A stretch of 64,000 bases of DNA from Madurella fahalii (Eukaryota > Ascomycota > Sordariomycetes > Sordariales): assembly GCA_029876055.1 (NCBI GenBank), contig CM056876.1:3410001-3474000 (forward strand), in the 5' to 3' direction. Below, piece after piece: positions 9,344 through 19,772 of the stretch. The notes beneath the pieces are model-generated. The model ran no database searches and was not told the DNA's origin. It saw only the letters and a list, made by a program, of their open reading frames with translations. The position numbers were made by a program, and so were the translations under genes. Numbering within the stretch: position 1 is the first letter of the stretch; every line of letters begins with the position of its first letter.

Positions 9344-12300
9344 CTATATAGCCAAGGGCGCCACCTGATCGACCTGGAACAGCCAATTCCCATTCGTCTC
9401 CTCCACCACTAACCAGTCGTAAGGGAACTGCACCAGCGGGCCCTGTGTCATGTTGAGCAGCGCTTCGGCTTCACCGCGCGAGAGCAGCTCGTCGTTCGCG
9501 TTGAACTTCCGTCGGCTACCCTTGGTAGTTGCCCGTCGCCTCCGCTTCTGCGATCCCACCGGCTTGACGTTGCACGGCTGCTGCGCGTCTTGACCATTGC
9601 CGTTGTTACCAGACCCCACGCTAACGCCGGTCGAAGGAGGGACAAGAGACTTCTCTTGCGTCGAAAACGTCGGCCGCCGCTCCTTGTGGTTACCGCTGCA
9701 GGGTCTGGGCTGGTCTGTTCCAGCCGGCAACGTGTCATGGCTCGAGTTAACCGCATGATTACCCCAGGCGGCCGCCTTCTCCGGATCGCGGGCTGGGTTG
9801 GTCTCACCCCTCTGTGGGCTTCCGTCGCTTTGCCCCTCCTCATCCAGAGTCCGCTTCTCCTCCAGAGCGGAGTCGATCTTGCTGTGCTCGCCGATAACAG
9901 TCTTTGCCGCGCTGCCCAGAGGACTCGTCAGCTTCTCGGCCATGACCTTGCCGGCAACAACGGGGCCGGGTGCGCCAATTCCGGCGCCGCCAGCAGCGAC
10001 CTGGGCCTGGGACGTCCCGGGAACAGCGGCAGCGGCGAGCTTCTCCGTCTCCTCGCCCGACACGTGACCGTCCATGCTCTCTAGGAAGCGTTTGTTGTAG
10101 CGCTCGAACTCCTGGTACTCAGCCCAATTTGTCACTTCCGAATCGGGCATGCACCGGAACACGCGCCGGTAGATCCTCGTGTTGTTCTCGGCAGCGCGGC
10201 ACCAGACCTCGTCGTAAAAAGACGGGTTGAGCGGATCGCGCATGCAGTCCTTGGTTATGTCGGCCAACTTGATATCGATGGCGAGCGGGTTCGAGGGACC
10301 GTTGCTTGGCCTGCCCGTCGAATCCAGGCGGACCGGAGGGCCTCCAATGTCGGTATCGTCTACTACGGGCAGAGACGGTAGCTGATTCGCTCGCGGGAGC
10401 CCAAGCTGCTCGGTCGTCCGCCTGTCGAATGATGGCATTGGTGGCATGCCGCTATTGCCAACACCTTCGTCGGGAGACACGGCGCTAGAAGAGCGACGGA
10501 GCGTGTGTGCGCGCCTAGGGCTGTCAATCGTTCCTTTGCCTTCTGCCGAGACATCGCGCACCAGCACCTCGCGGTCGCTAACAATTACAGAGTCTCTGCC
10601 CTGATCAAGACCTTCCTCCTGGGCCAACTTCCACTGATCAGGGCCGAAGCCTTCGACTTCCCTCTTGTGCTTCTCTGTCGGGATCTCGCGACACGCTTCG
10701 GACGTTGTCCCTTTGCCTTTGGAGCTTCTAGAGAAGCGGCGCCTCCGACTCGGCCGCTCGTCCGCGCTGGTATCGTGATTGAAACTATGCCCCTCGTGAG
10801 GCGTCGTCGGCGTCTTGGGCGGCTCGACGTGGGACGACTTCCGGCGCCTTGAGCTCTCGGCTACCGGCGACAGATCCGAGTCATCGTCGCCGTAAATGCG
10901 ATCCATCTCTGCTTTAAACTCTTCTGCACGGTCGAGATCATTCTGGCGCTCCTCCTCGAGTATCTCATCAACGTCCAGACCCAAATGTTCTCTCATCAGC
11001 CGGAGGCGCAGCGTATGGGCGAACCGCCCGACGCGATACGGACGCCCGGCCATGGTCGACCACAGCATATCTGTGTCACGCACGATAGCAGCAGCCTCGG
11101 AATCTCGGTTACCCAGCAGCGACCGTTCGTTGATATTCGCTGATCCAATCAGAGCAATGCGGTCGTCGACAATGATGCACTTGGCGTGGATGTACAGCTG
11201 CTCTGTCGTAAGAACGTTGCTGGGGAACTTGCCCCATTGGCGGAGACTGAAGAACTGGATGTAGTCTTCGGGTTCAATGCCGGCGGCCCGCAAACGCCCA
11301 AAGATGGAGTGTTCTCCTCGGCAGATGCTACGATACTGGCATTGCAGGATCAGCCGGACACTGGTGCCATCCTGCTGGTCCACTTCGTTCTGAAAGCCCG
11401 GCATCAACGGGATCAGGATGACGGCGCGCCAATCCTCGTCTTTCTCGTGGGCCCGGATGATGCGCCGCACAAGCGCATCGCCGACGCCGTTGACCATCTT
11501 GGTATTGAGCGTCTCAGTGCTCGTAATGAAAAACTGGTTCTCCATGTAGACAAAGTGATCTGACTCTTCGATCATCTTGATATAGGCCGACTGAATACTG
11601 TGCTCCGTGTGCTCCGTGCCGAGTGACCACGTCGAGGCGGAGCGGAGGATCTGCACCTCGCAGGTGCCGTTCAGGCCCACCGCCTCGAGCTCCTCCGGGT
11701 TACAGTCCGGTGGAGGCAGCAGGAACGGCGTAGGCCTGGTCGGCTTGCGCCCGCGGCGGACATAGTTCCACCGCTGGACGAAATGGCGGGTGAGGTCTCG
11801 TGCTGGCTGGCCCACGACCTGCATGGCGATATCGTGCCAAGGCATGCGCGGCGTCCTGGACCTGTCGTACATCTCCTCGTACGGGTCGTGGAGTTTGAAG
11901 AAGTCCAGTACCCGAGGGTTGGAGTAATCCTTGCCGGGATACAACTGGCAGTGTTCAGCGTCTTTGGGGCCGTCCAGGGGCTCGAAACCCGTTGGCTTGT
12001 CGTCCACCACGGGATGCTGTGGACAATCCCACCGGCCAAAGCAGAGGTCAATGCCCCCAACAAACGCAATGTCGTGGTCCACGATACAGATCTTTTCATG
12101 ATGAGCAAAGAAGAACTGGTTCTTCTTGAACTGATGCGGCGACCGCTGGATGAATATGTTCGGGTGTAAGTTGAGCAGTGAAAACTTGGTGTACTCGGAA
12201 TCGATAGGAATGGCGGCTTCCACGTTGCGGTAGACAATGACGAAGACCTTGACGCCTTCGGCAGCTTTCCGCTGAAGTAGTCGGTCAAGACGCCACTTTT

Positions 12301-14881
12301 GGCTGATACACGCAGGCCGTCTCATGTAAAGCTCGGGGCTTAACCACCAATCGTGGATGTAGATGACATCTTTCGCCATGCTGATGGCCCGCGATACGTT
12401 CCACATGTAGTCCCGGCCATCGACCAGCCATTGCGCATACACGCCAGTTCGAACAGGCGCGAAGCTGCCGAATCGATTCTCGAGATGCCATGGCGTATTC
12501 TTTAACATCTCCACGATGGATTCCTCAAACTGAGCGATGAGGTGCTGGTTGGGTGAAAAGAGCTTCACCTTGCGCTCCGATGTGAGTATTTTTATCGTGT
12601 GGTGCTTGTCGGCCGCGCGACGAGCAGACAGATCAAGGGTTTCAAAATCTTCGTCTCCTTGTTGGCTTTTAGACGCCACCTGCTTGTCTTTGTTCTTTTT
12701 GCAAACGATTTGGAACTTGGAGTCGACGAGGTAAACATCGTAGATGTTCATATTCTCGGGCGATTCGACGCAGACAATATAGCTCTGACGCACCAAGAAC
12801 CACTTCCGGCTGTGTCTGGCGATTATTTTGTTTGGCGTCAGTACCCGTCGAAAGTCAAGGCCCTTGGATGATTGGATGTGTAGGTAGCACTCTTTGCCAT
12901 GGTAGCTACCCTCGGCAGCGAGACGGACTCCAAGAGCCGACAGTTCGAGGAAGCGGCAAAGGCGGTTGCTGTCGGCCCTAAACATGAGCCAGTGGATCAT
13001 GTCCTGGAGGTACTTTTCCAACATCCTCTGCTGCCGCTCAACATATCTCCTCCTTTGTGCTGCTGCCTCAGCAATAACCTGGCTCAGATCGGCGTTTGAG
13101 CCCAGCGCCGACGGTTTTCGTCGGCCGGCGAGGTAAGTCATGCGCGACCGCTTCCTGCGCATTGGTAGCCGGTCATCTGCGTCGGTGCCTTCCTGAGCCG
13201 TAGCCTCGCCCGCTGTCATCTCACCTGCTGTCTCTTCAGCGATAGGCGCATCGGCGCCACGGGCATCATCATTGATATTATTGTTATTGGTCATGGCGTT
13301 GCTGTTGTTATTGTTGTTGGGGTCCTCCTCATCGTTGTCGTCCAGGCCCCTGACGCCGCGGAGATACGGGAAGGCAGAAAGAGGAAAGCTCGGCTGCTTG
13401 GGTCTGGCACCGCCTTCGAGACGGTTTGACGGGAATCCCTCGTTGCCCCTAGCCAATTTGTACTTCCAGTGTAGGTTTAAAATGTCCTTGATGGTTCGCT
13501 TGATGGTCCATTTCATCTGACTCGGTCCGCTTCCGTACTCGAGCTCCATAGTGAATAGCCAATGTCTCTCGCTATCCTTGCCCGGGATCGGCTCGCTGTT
13601 CTTGATGCGCAGCCTAAGCTGCTCGAGCAGGACGGGTATCTTTTTGTTTCCGTGCTCATCACGCTGGATCATGCTTGCGAACATCAAGACGGCCGGGGCG
13701 ACGGCGCGGAGCTCTGCCATCAGTTCGGCAGATTTGGTGAAGTCGAACTGCTCTTCCCTCTTCTGCCGCAAGAGCTTCAGTGCACCCTTGACCTGCCGCC
13801 ATTTCTGTACCCCGAATGTCGACGCCCGGTCTGCCCCGAAGAAGGGCCTCCTGGGGCTCATGGCATCTCCGTCAGACACGCCGCCTCCGAGTGCAGAGAG
13901 TCGTCTGAAGTGATGCCCTACTCTCAAACCGGAAGGAGTCTCGGCTTCTTCGGCCTCGTCACCCGGCCTGGACGTCCAGGGTGGGCCTCTTCTCATGCCG
14001 CGCTCTCTTGTCAGACGGTCACGGCCTTCGCCCTCGGAGAAACCATGATCGTCGGCACCCGTCAGGGTAGCACGTCTCAAGAATGAAAGGCGCCCCTGCG
14101 GATCGGGTGTCTCTTGGCCCAGGGAGCTGATCTGAGGCGTGTTGGGCGTGGACTGAGATTCCATCCTTGGCCGCCGCATCCGCCTCTTCCTCTTCTGCTT
14201 CCCCCTGGCCGCGCCCCAGGTATTCTCGTCGGCTGTTTCCTCGGCATCTGCGTCTACATCGCTGCCCTCGTCCACCGCGCGTGGGAGCCGTGGCGGGGCC
14301 CGGAGCACCGTCGGGGAGCTCGATGTCGACGCCATCTCAGGGCCCGTGCCGGGCGTCTTTGGCGTCTGGGACACACTCGGACCAGCGAGCTCTTTCAATT
14401 TGGCCATGAAACCCGAGCCGCGAAGCTTACCCAATGTCTCTCTTGTATCCCACGAGCCTGTTCTCGAGTGTGTCACTGGCGGGTCCAGAATTTCGTCCTC
14501 TCGGACAAACTGTACGCTTCTCCGCTGGCCGGTAGGCGAGGAAGGCTCGGGGTTATCTGTTGGGCTGACTGAAGCCGAGTTGGCGGGTACATTGATGCCC
14601 AGACCGGACAGTTGGGGGGTGTTGTTGTAGTCTGGGCGTGGGGGTAGCTGGTCATGGGGAACGCCTCGGTTCAAGTAATCGGCTGGCTCGTTCTCGGCGA
14701 TGTTCTGTCCGCGAGCGGAATCCGACCTCGTTGCGAAGTCGAGATGATCGGAACCGAGTGGGGACGGCGGGCCGAACACCTTGGACTGGGGGATTGTGGG
14801 CAACTCGCCGAGTGTGCCGGAGGGTAGAGTGGTCTCTTTTCGTGCCACGCCGGCAGGGTCTGGTCGGGTTGATTCGGCCAT
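9344..14881 (-). CDS. Phospholipase D (PLD1/Spo14 type, PX-PH-HKD)
   Basis: A single long exon of 1845 codons. PLD hydrolyses phosphatidylcholine to phosphatidic acid and choline and acts in membrane traffic and sporulation. A disordered N-terminal region (about 1-385) is followed by a PX-like domain (about 387-515), a PH-like domain (about 620-800), and two catalytic HKD motifs: HHEKICIVDHDIAFVGG near residue 927 and HAKCIIVDDRIALIGSANI near residue 1232. Both have the HxK(x)4D pattern intact. The C-terminal 500 residues are low-complexity until a final hydrophobic, aromatic segment. Two phosphoinositide-binding modules before the catalytic core match the eukaryotic PLD1/Spo14 class rather than short bacterial-type PLDs. 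The absence of introns over 5.5 kb is notable in a window where many genes have several. Confidence 0.95.
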   Translation of the reverse strand: MAESTRPDPAGVARKETTLPSGTLGELPTIPQSKVFGPPSPLGSDHLDFATRSDSARGQNIAENEPADYLNRGVPHDQLPPRPDYNNTPQLSGLGINVPANSASVSPTDNPEPSSPTGQRRSVQFVREDEILDPPVTHSRTGSWDTRETLGKLRGSGFMAKLKELAGPSVSQTPKTPGTGPEMASTSSSPTVLRAPPRLPRAVDEGSDVDADAEETADENTWGAARGKQKRKRRMRRPRMESQSTPNTPQISSLGQETPDPQGRLSFLRRATLTGADDHGFSEGEGRDRLTRERGMRRGPPWTSRPGDEAEEAETPSGLRVGHHFRRLSALGGGVSDGDAMSPRRPFFGADRASTFGVQKWRQVKGALKLLRQKREEQFDFTKSAELMAELRAVAPAVLMFASMIQRDEHGNKKIPVLLEQLRLRIKNSEPIPGKDSERHWLFTMELEYGSGPSQMKWTIKRTIKDILNLHWKYKLARGNEGFPSNRLEGGARPKQPSFPLSAFPYLRGVRGLDDNDEEDPNNNNNSNAMTNNNNINDDARGADAPIAEETAGEMTAGEATAQEGTDADDRLPMRRKRSRMTYLAGRRKPSALGSNADLSQVIAEAAAQRRRYVERQQRMLEKYLQDMIHWLMFRADSNRLCRFLELSALGVRLAAEGSYHGKECYLHIQSSKGLDFRRVLTPNKIIARHSRKWFLVRQSYIVCVESPENMNIYDVYLVDSKFQIVCKKNKDKQVASKSQQGDEDFETLDLSARRAADKHHTIKILTSERKVKLFSPNQHLIAQFEESIVEMLKNTPWHLENRFGSFAPVRTGVYAQWLVDGRDYMWNVSRAISMAKDVIYIHDWWLSPELYMRRPACISQKWRLDRLLQRKAAEGVKVFVIVYRNVEAAIPIDSEYTKFSLLNLHPNIFIQRSPHQFKKNQFFFAHHEKICIVDHDIAFVGGIDLCFGRWDCPQHPVVDDKPTGFEPLDGPKDAEHCQLYPGKDYSNPRVLDFFKLHDPYEEMYDRSRTPRMPWHDIAMQVVGQPARDLTRHFVQRWNYVRRGRKPTRPTPFLLPPPDCNPEELEAVGLNGTCEVQILRSASTWSLGTEHTEHSIQSAYIKMIEESDHFVYMENQFFITSTETLNTKMVNGVGDALVRRIIRAHEKDEDWRAVILIPLMPGFQNEVDQQDGTSVRLILQCQYRSICRGEHSIFGRLRAAGIEPEDYIQFFSLRQWGKFPSNVLTTEQLYIHAKCIIVDDRIALIGSANINERSLLGNRDSEAAAIVRDTDMLWSTMAGRPYRVGRFAHTLRLRLMREHLGLDVDEILEEERQNDLDRAEEFKAEMDRIYGDDDSDLSPVAESSRRRKSSHVEPPKTPTTPHEGHSFNHDTSADERPSRRRRFSRSSKGKGTTSEACREIPTEKHKREVEGFGPDQWKLAQEEGLDQGRDSVIVSDREVLVRDVSAEGKGTIDSPRRAHTLRRSSSAVSPDEGVGNSGMPPMPSFDRRTTEQLGLPRANQLPSLPVVDDTDIGGPPVRLDSTGRPSNGPSNPLAIDIKLADITKDCMRDPLNPSFYDEVWCRAAENNTRIYRRVFRCMPDSEVTNWAEYQEFERYNKRFLESMDGHVSGEETEKLAAAAVPGTSQAQVAAGGAGIGAPGPVVAGKVMAEKLTSPLGSAAKTVIGEHSKIDSALEEKRTLDEEGQSDGSPQRGETNPARDPEKAAAWGNHAVNSSHDTLPAGTDQPRPCSGNHKERRPTFSTQEKSLVPPSTGVSVGSGNNGNGQDAQQPCNVKPVGSQKRRRRATTKGSRRKFNANDELLSRGEAEALLNMTQGPLVQFPYDWLVVEETNGNWLFQVDQVAPLAI

Positions 14882-16019
14882 GCTGAGAGAAGCGGTCTGT
14901 CTCTCTAGCTCTGGTGCTATCTGGCGCCGCCCTGCTATCTGTCGAGTCCCACAAACGAACTGTTAAGAGTCCTCAATAACGACCCATAGCGCACTCGTCA
15001 GAGCACAGATTCCCGTCTCGTGCCCCAAGCCCAACGGTAACGTCGAACGCCGCTAAAGGTTGCACCAACAGGAACTCCTTCAAACACGTCCGGGATGTTG
15101 CGCGGCGCGGCAATCAAGAGCTTGGTAGTACTGGCCAGCACAAAAACACATCTACCGCCGCAATCAGCAGCCTGCCTTAATGTACCGAGTCCAGACGGAG
15201 ATTCGATGTAGCGCAGAGGGTCGTCAGGTGGATTCGGAGGCCGCGCGTGGGTCGTGCCGATCGCATGTGTCGCTCAGCGTATGGAACTGGGATTTGGGCG
15301 GGTCCGTAGCTGCTGATGTTCCGCATTATGTGTATATTACTGTACAATGTATTGTACTGGACAGGTGCCTGCAGAACAGGCCCTGCCGATTTCTAGAATC
15401 CGGCTGCAGACAGCTTCGAAGCCTGGAACCTGGAGGGCCAATTTAGGTTGCAGCCCGCCGCAAGGACAAGGAGTTTAGGGCTATTGGCTTTGATCCCCAA
15501 CCTACGAGCCGTGGTGCAGCAACACGGGAGGATACATTCAGTGACACACGTTGCAAGGATTCGTCTGGCAGAAAAACCACCAGCGCTGGGAATTGCAATT
15601 TTGATGATTTAATCCGCCCCACATTGTTTCCGTCGTCTCACCCCTGGCCCGGGCCCATGTTTCGGGGAATGCACACTACACACACTACCAATGGTGCCCA
15701 AAAGCATTTGGTATTGCATGCTTTGAAGACCGCCGTGACTGAGAATGGGAGAGTGAGAGTGAGAGTGAGAAAGAGAATATAGTTTCGGCACCGACATGGA
15801 GAAGGTTGGTCAAGGTAGTAATGAAATCTAGGAGAGATACTTGATGCTGGCTGCGAATTGAAACATCCCCTGTATGTAACTTTAGTTGGGCTGCTTACAG
15901 GGGGTGCCCCTCCTGACCGGTTTTGGCGGGGTTCTAAATTCGCGTCTCAATCAGACGACGCGTCGATGCTTCTCAAGGACTTTGGTACACTTCGACCACC
16001 TTGCAGCACTGCCATCAGG
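14882..16019. promoter_or_regulatory. Divergent spacer between PLD1 and gamma-tubulin
   Basis: About 1.1 kb lie between two start codons, so both promoters must be here. There is a GAGAGT-type microsatellite at about 15749-15775. No convincing open frame or RNA gene is seen. Confidence 0.45.
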
Positions 16020-17715
16020 ATGCCCAGGTACAAAACAACAATGAACCCACGATGACATATACAAGGCTCTAACAAGGACTCAGAGAAATAATTACTATCC
16101 AGGCCGGCCAGTGCGGCAATAGCAGTCAGTCCCCCAGAGCGCCTCGGGCGGTTAGGCTTGGCCTCGCTCAACGCCAGCGCAAAGGCTAACTTGGCTGTGC
16201 AAAGTCGGCAGTCAGTTCTGGCAGCAGCTGTGCCAGGAGCATGGTATCAGTCAAGACGGGAACCTCGAGGATTTCGCGACTGAAGGCGGTGATCGGAAGG
16301 ATGTCTTCTACTATCAGAGCGATGACACGCGATACATCCCCAGGGCGATCCTCATCGACCTCGAGCCCCGAGTACGCCTTCCCTAGACGCTGAGAGCCCG
16401 CGCAAAGTGCTAAGCGCTGTTTAGGTGATTCATGGAATCCAAACGGGTCCATACAAAAACATCTACAACCCCGAGAACTTCTATGTGGGCAAGAATGGCG
16501 TCGGGGCCGGAAACAACTGGGGCGACGGGTACCAGACCGGAGAGTCGGTGCACGAGGAAATCATGGAGATGATTGACCGGGAGGCGGACGGTAGTGACTC
16601 GCTCGAAGTAAGCATTTGACTCCCACATGCCACTCTACCACAGCGTTTGGCTCACGGACAGACAGGGTTTCATGATGCTCCACTCCATCGCTGGAGGCAC
16701 CGGTTCCGGTTTGGGATCTTTCCTTTTGGAGAGGTTAAACGACCGCTTCCCAAAGAAGATTATACAGACATACTCGGTCTTCCCAGACACGACCAACTCG
16801 GGCGACGTTGTTGTCCACCCATACAACAGCGTGCTGACCATGAGGAGGCTAACGCAAAACGCCGACTCGGTCGTCGTCCTCGACAACGGAGCACTCTCAC
16901 ATATTGCCGCCGACAGACTCCACATGCAGGAGCCATCGTTCCAGCAGACGAACCAGCTCGTGTCGACCGTCATGTCCGCCAGCACCACCACTCTCCGATA
17001 CCCCGGCTACATGCACAACGATCTCGTCAGCATCCTCGCCTCGCTGATCCCTACCCCCCGCTGCCACTTTCTCATGACGGCGTACACGCCGTTTACGGGT
17101 GACCAGGTCGAGCAGGCCAAGACGGTCCGCAAAACCACCGTCTTGGACGTCATGCGGCGGCTGCTGCAACCAAAGAACCGCATGGTGTCTACTGTACCGG
17201 GCAAGAAGAGCTGCTACATATCCATCCTCAACGTGATCCAGGGCGAGGTCGACCCGACCGACGTGCATAAGAGCCTGCTGCGTATCCGAGAGCGTCGCCT
17301 AGCAACCTTTATCCCCTGGGGCCCCGCAAGCATCCAGGTGGCATTGACCAAGAGAAGCCCCTACATCCCAATGGCGCACCGCGTCAGCGGGTTGATGCTG
17401 GCCAACCACACCAGCATCGCCACAGTAAGTTTGACCCTCCTGTCTCCTTTATCCAAACCACACGCCGCTGACTAGTCCATGCAGCTTTTCAAGAGGATAT
17501 TCAGGCAGTACGAGGGCATGCGGAAGCGAAATGCCTTTTTGGATGGCTACAAGAAGACGGCGCCGTTCGCCGATAATCTCAGTGAATTTGACGAGGCCAA
17601 AGAGGTAGTCGCCGATCTCATTGCCGAGTACGAGGCAGCCGAGGACGCCAATTACTTGAACCCGGATGTGGGCGACCAGCCGGCCTCGGCCGAGGTTGAT
17701 AAGAGGATGGGATGA
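16020..17715 (+). CDS. Gamma-tubulin
   Basis: Six exons: 16020-16027, 16084-16124, 16205-16371, 16425-16607, 16666-17424 and 17485-17715, giving about 462 residues. Gamma-tubulin nucleates microtubules at spindle pole bodies and other organising centres. The N-terminus assembles as MPREIITIQAGQCGNS-IGSQFWQQLC across three exons, which is typical of gamma- rather than beta-tubulin. The tubulin signature AGGTGSGLGS (GTP phosphate-binding loop) is intact, as is the region from NNWGDGYQ onward. Introns are 53-80 nt and keep phase throughout. The first coding exon is only 8 nt (ATGCCCAG), so automatic annotation could easily miss the true start. Confidence 0.96.
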
Positions 17716-18285
17716 GGAATGGTGTCACGGGCGGCTGGCGATTTATATGCCTTTGGTTTTGGCTTGGCTGGTTATGGAGGGGTATCATTGACATTGCCTG
17801 AGTGATATGACCAAAAGGCGTTCAGGAGCAGCAAGAGATGGCGAATGCCCGGACCGGACTAGCTGCACAGAATTGTTGCCATTGCTATACCAAAATAACA
17901 GGGTTATGTAAAGCAAAGCAACTGTATACCCACAACCGCGGGTCGCGGCAATGCGAGAGGCATTCGTGTTTGCTACCAGTTTGCTTATCACCACATGAGT
18001 CCCTCGCAACATCCCAGTTAGGGAGTGTCCAGTCCAAGGAATAGTCCATACTGTACAGCCCGCAGGTGTTCTTGCTCAGGGCGATTCTAAATCGTATGTA
18101 CAGAGCCGACACAGGAGACAAATAAACGCCCAGACGATCCTGGCAAAGATATTGCTTCCCATACCCCAATCTCTAGCAAGTCTTTGGCTTTCCAGTTCCC
18201 CGTTTCGAGATCATCCTGATGGCCTGGCCACCCCAAGTCCCCATATGTATCCCATCTCCGTCCCCCGCGGCGCCCCATCATCCTC
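17716..18285. other. Convergent spacer between gamma-tubulin and the complex I gene
   Basis: No gene or structured element is recognised. The stretch holds the 3' regions of the two flanking genes. Confidence 0.5.
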
Positions 18286-19228
18286 CTACTTCCGATACCA
18301 CATCCTCGTGATCTTGGTATTCCGCATCTTCCTCTGCAGCTGGAAGATACCGTACATCAGCGCCTCGCTGGTGGGGGGGCACCCGGGGACGTAGACATCG
18401 ACCGGCACGATCCTGTCACACCCGCGCACCACGCTGTAGCTATAGTGGTAATATCCGCCACCGTTCGCGCACGAGCCCTGTCGGCATTGTCACGAGTCAG
18501 ACGGCCGTCCGGGGCGCACGGCATTTGTTTGGGACAGGAGGGAAAGGGGAGGCGCGGCAAACATACCATGCTGATAACCCAACGCGGCTCGGGCATCTGG
18601 TCGTACACCTGGCGCAGCGCGGGCGCCATCTTGTTGGTCAGCGTGCCCGCCACAATCATGACGTCCGACTGCCGCGGCGAGGCACGGAAAATGATTCCCA
18701 GCCTATCCTGGTCGTAGCGGGGCGTCGAAAGGTGCATCATCTCGACAGCGCAGCAGGCCAGACCGAACGTCATGGGCCAGAGCGAGCCCTGGCGGGCCCA
18801 GTTAGTGATGATGTCGAGGGTTGTGCTGGAGCAGACTTTTGTCAGCCACCCAGCCAAATCGTCATGTCGACCCGGATATCAGAGAGCGAGAGAGAGAGGG
18901 AGACATACAGCGCGTACTGAACCAGGCCCTTGGTTGGTTCCTGGCTGGGAAGCGGGACTTCCTTGCGCTCGCGCCCTACGAGGCCGTATCCACCGTGCGG
19001 CTGGACAGCAGCGCCCGAGGCATCTTTGCGGGAAGACGACGAGATAGCGGCGGCGGCGCGGAAGGCGGTGAGTTGGGTCGTTGGCCTCGCTGTGCAATTG
19101 ATTGACTTGTCAGCTTCTGGCCCGAGTGCATTGCAATATCCGCCACTGAATAAAGCCCAAAGTCGTCATGGTCGGCAAGCCTCACCTCGCAGGGCCAGCG
19201 AGGCGCCTGTCCTCGCTGAAGAGAGCAT
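18286..19228 (-). CDS. NADH:ubiquinone oxidoreductase PSST subunit (NDUFS7 / 19.3-kDa type)
   Basis: Four exons: 19228-19186, 19089-18909, 18825-18567 and 18477-18286, for about 224 residues. The subunit carries iron-sulfur cluster N2, the last cluster before ubiquinone in mitochondrial complex I. The sequence PLPSQEPTKGLVQYAL leads into NWARQGSLWPMTFGLACC. Cluster ligands are visible as the tandem Cys pair in ACCAVEMMH, then the Cys in GSCANGG and the one in VPGCPPT. The N-terminus (MLSSARTGASLALRAR) is basic and Ser/Ala-rich, as expected for a mitochondrial presequence. All introns are GT-AG and phases agree. The upstream region overlaps nothing else and lies about 540 bp from the MPP10 stop. 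Confidence 0.96.
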
Positions 19229-19772
19229 TCTGCGCAATGTCTGTGCCGGCAAGAGCGATAAGGAGTGGAGAGGTCTAAGTCGGCAGAAAGAGGTTGCGAG
19301 TAAAGAAACAGGGCTCCTCCCCCACGGGACAGGATGGCGGTTGAGGCGTCGTTGCGTTGATATCCCGAGCGCTTTTCGCCTCTCGAGCATGGGCCAGCAC
19401 TCTAAGCACAAACTGGCCAGCCATTATTGGCTGATGTGGGGTGTGCACGGGCCAGTCTACAATAAACCTATATTTTTCCGAACATTTCCCGATTCACGTC
19501 ACAGACCTGGACCGAGTTGGGCTTTGCCCCCCCTCTGGTATATCGAAACGACTTTTGCTCTAAAGAGCATGCTGAGGGCTGTGACAGTGTGCCAGACCTA
19601 CAGGAACTCTAGGGTAATAGAATGTGGCCTAGAACCACTCCATAGCAGACACAAAGCGGGACTCGGTAAATGATCTCACTCCTGGTGTAGTCCACGCATC
19701 AAATTCTCCTACCAAATAAATGTAGATAGTCCGAAATCACCCCAAAAAGAACACTTCCAATTCCTGACTGCG
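19229..19772. promoter_or_regulatory. Spacer: promoter of the complex I gene and 3' end of MPP10
   Basis: The stretch contains an ATTGGCTG element near 19423 (inverted CCAAT box), about 195 bp upstream of the PSST start codon. Fungal CCAAT-binding complexes commonly regulate respiratory genes, so this is a plausible but unproven site. Nothing else is seen. Confidence 0.4.
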
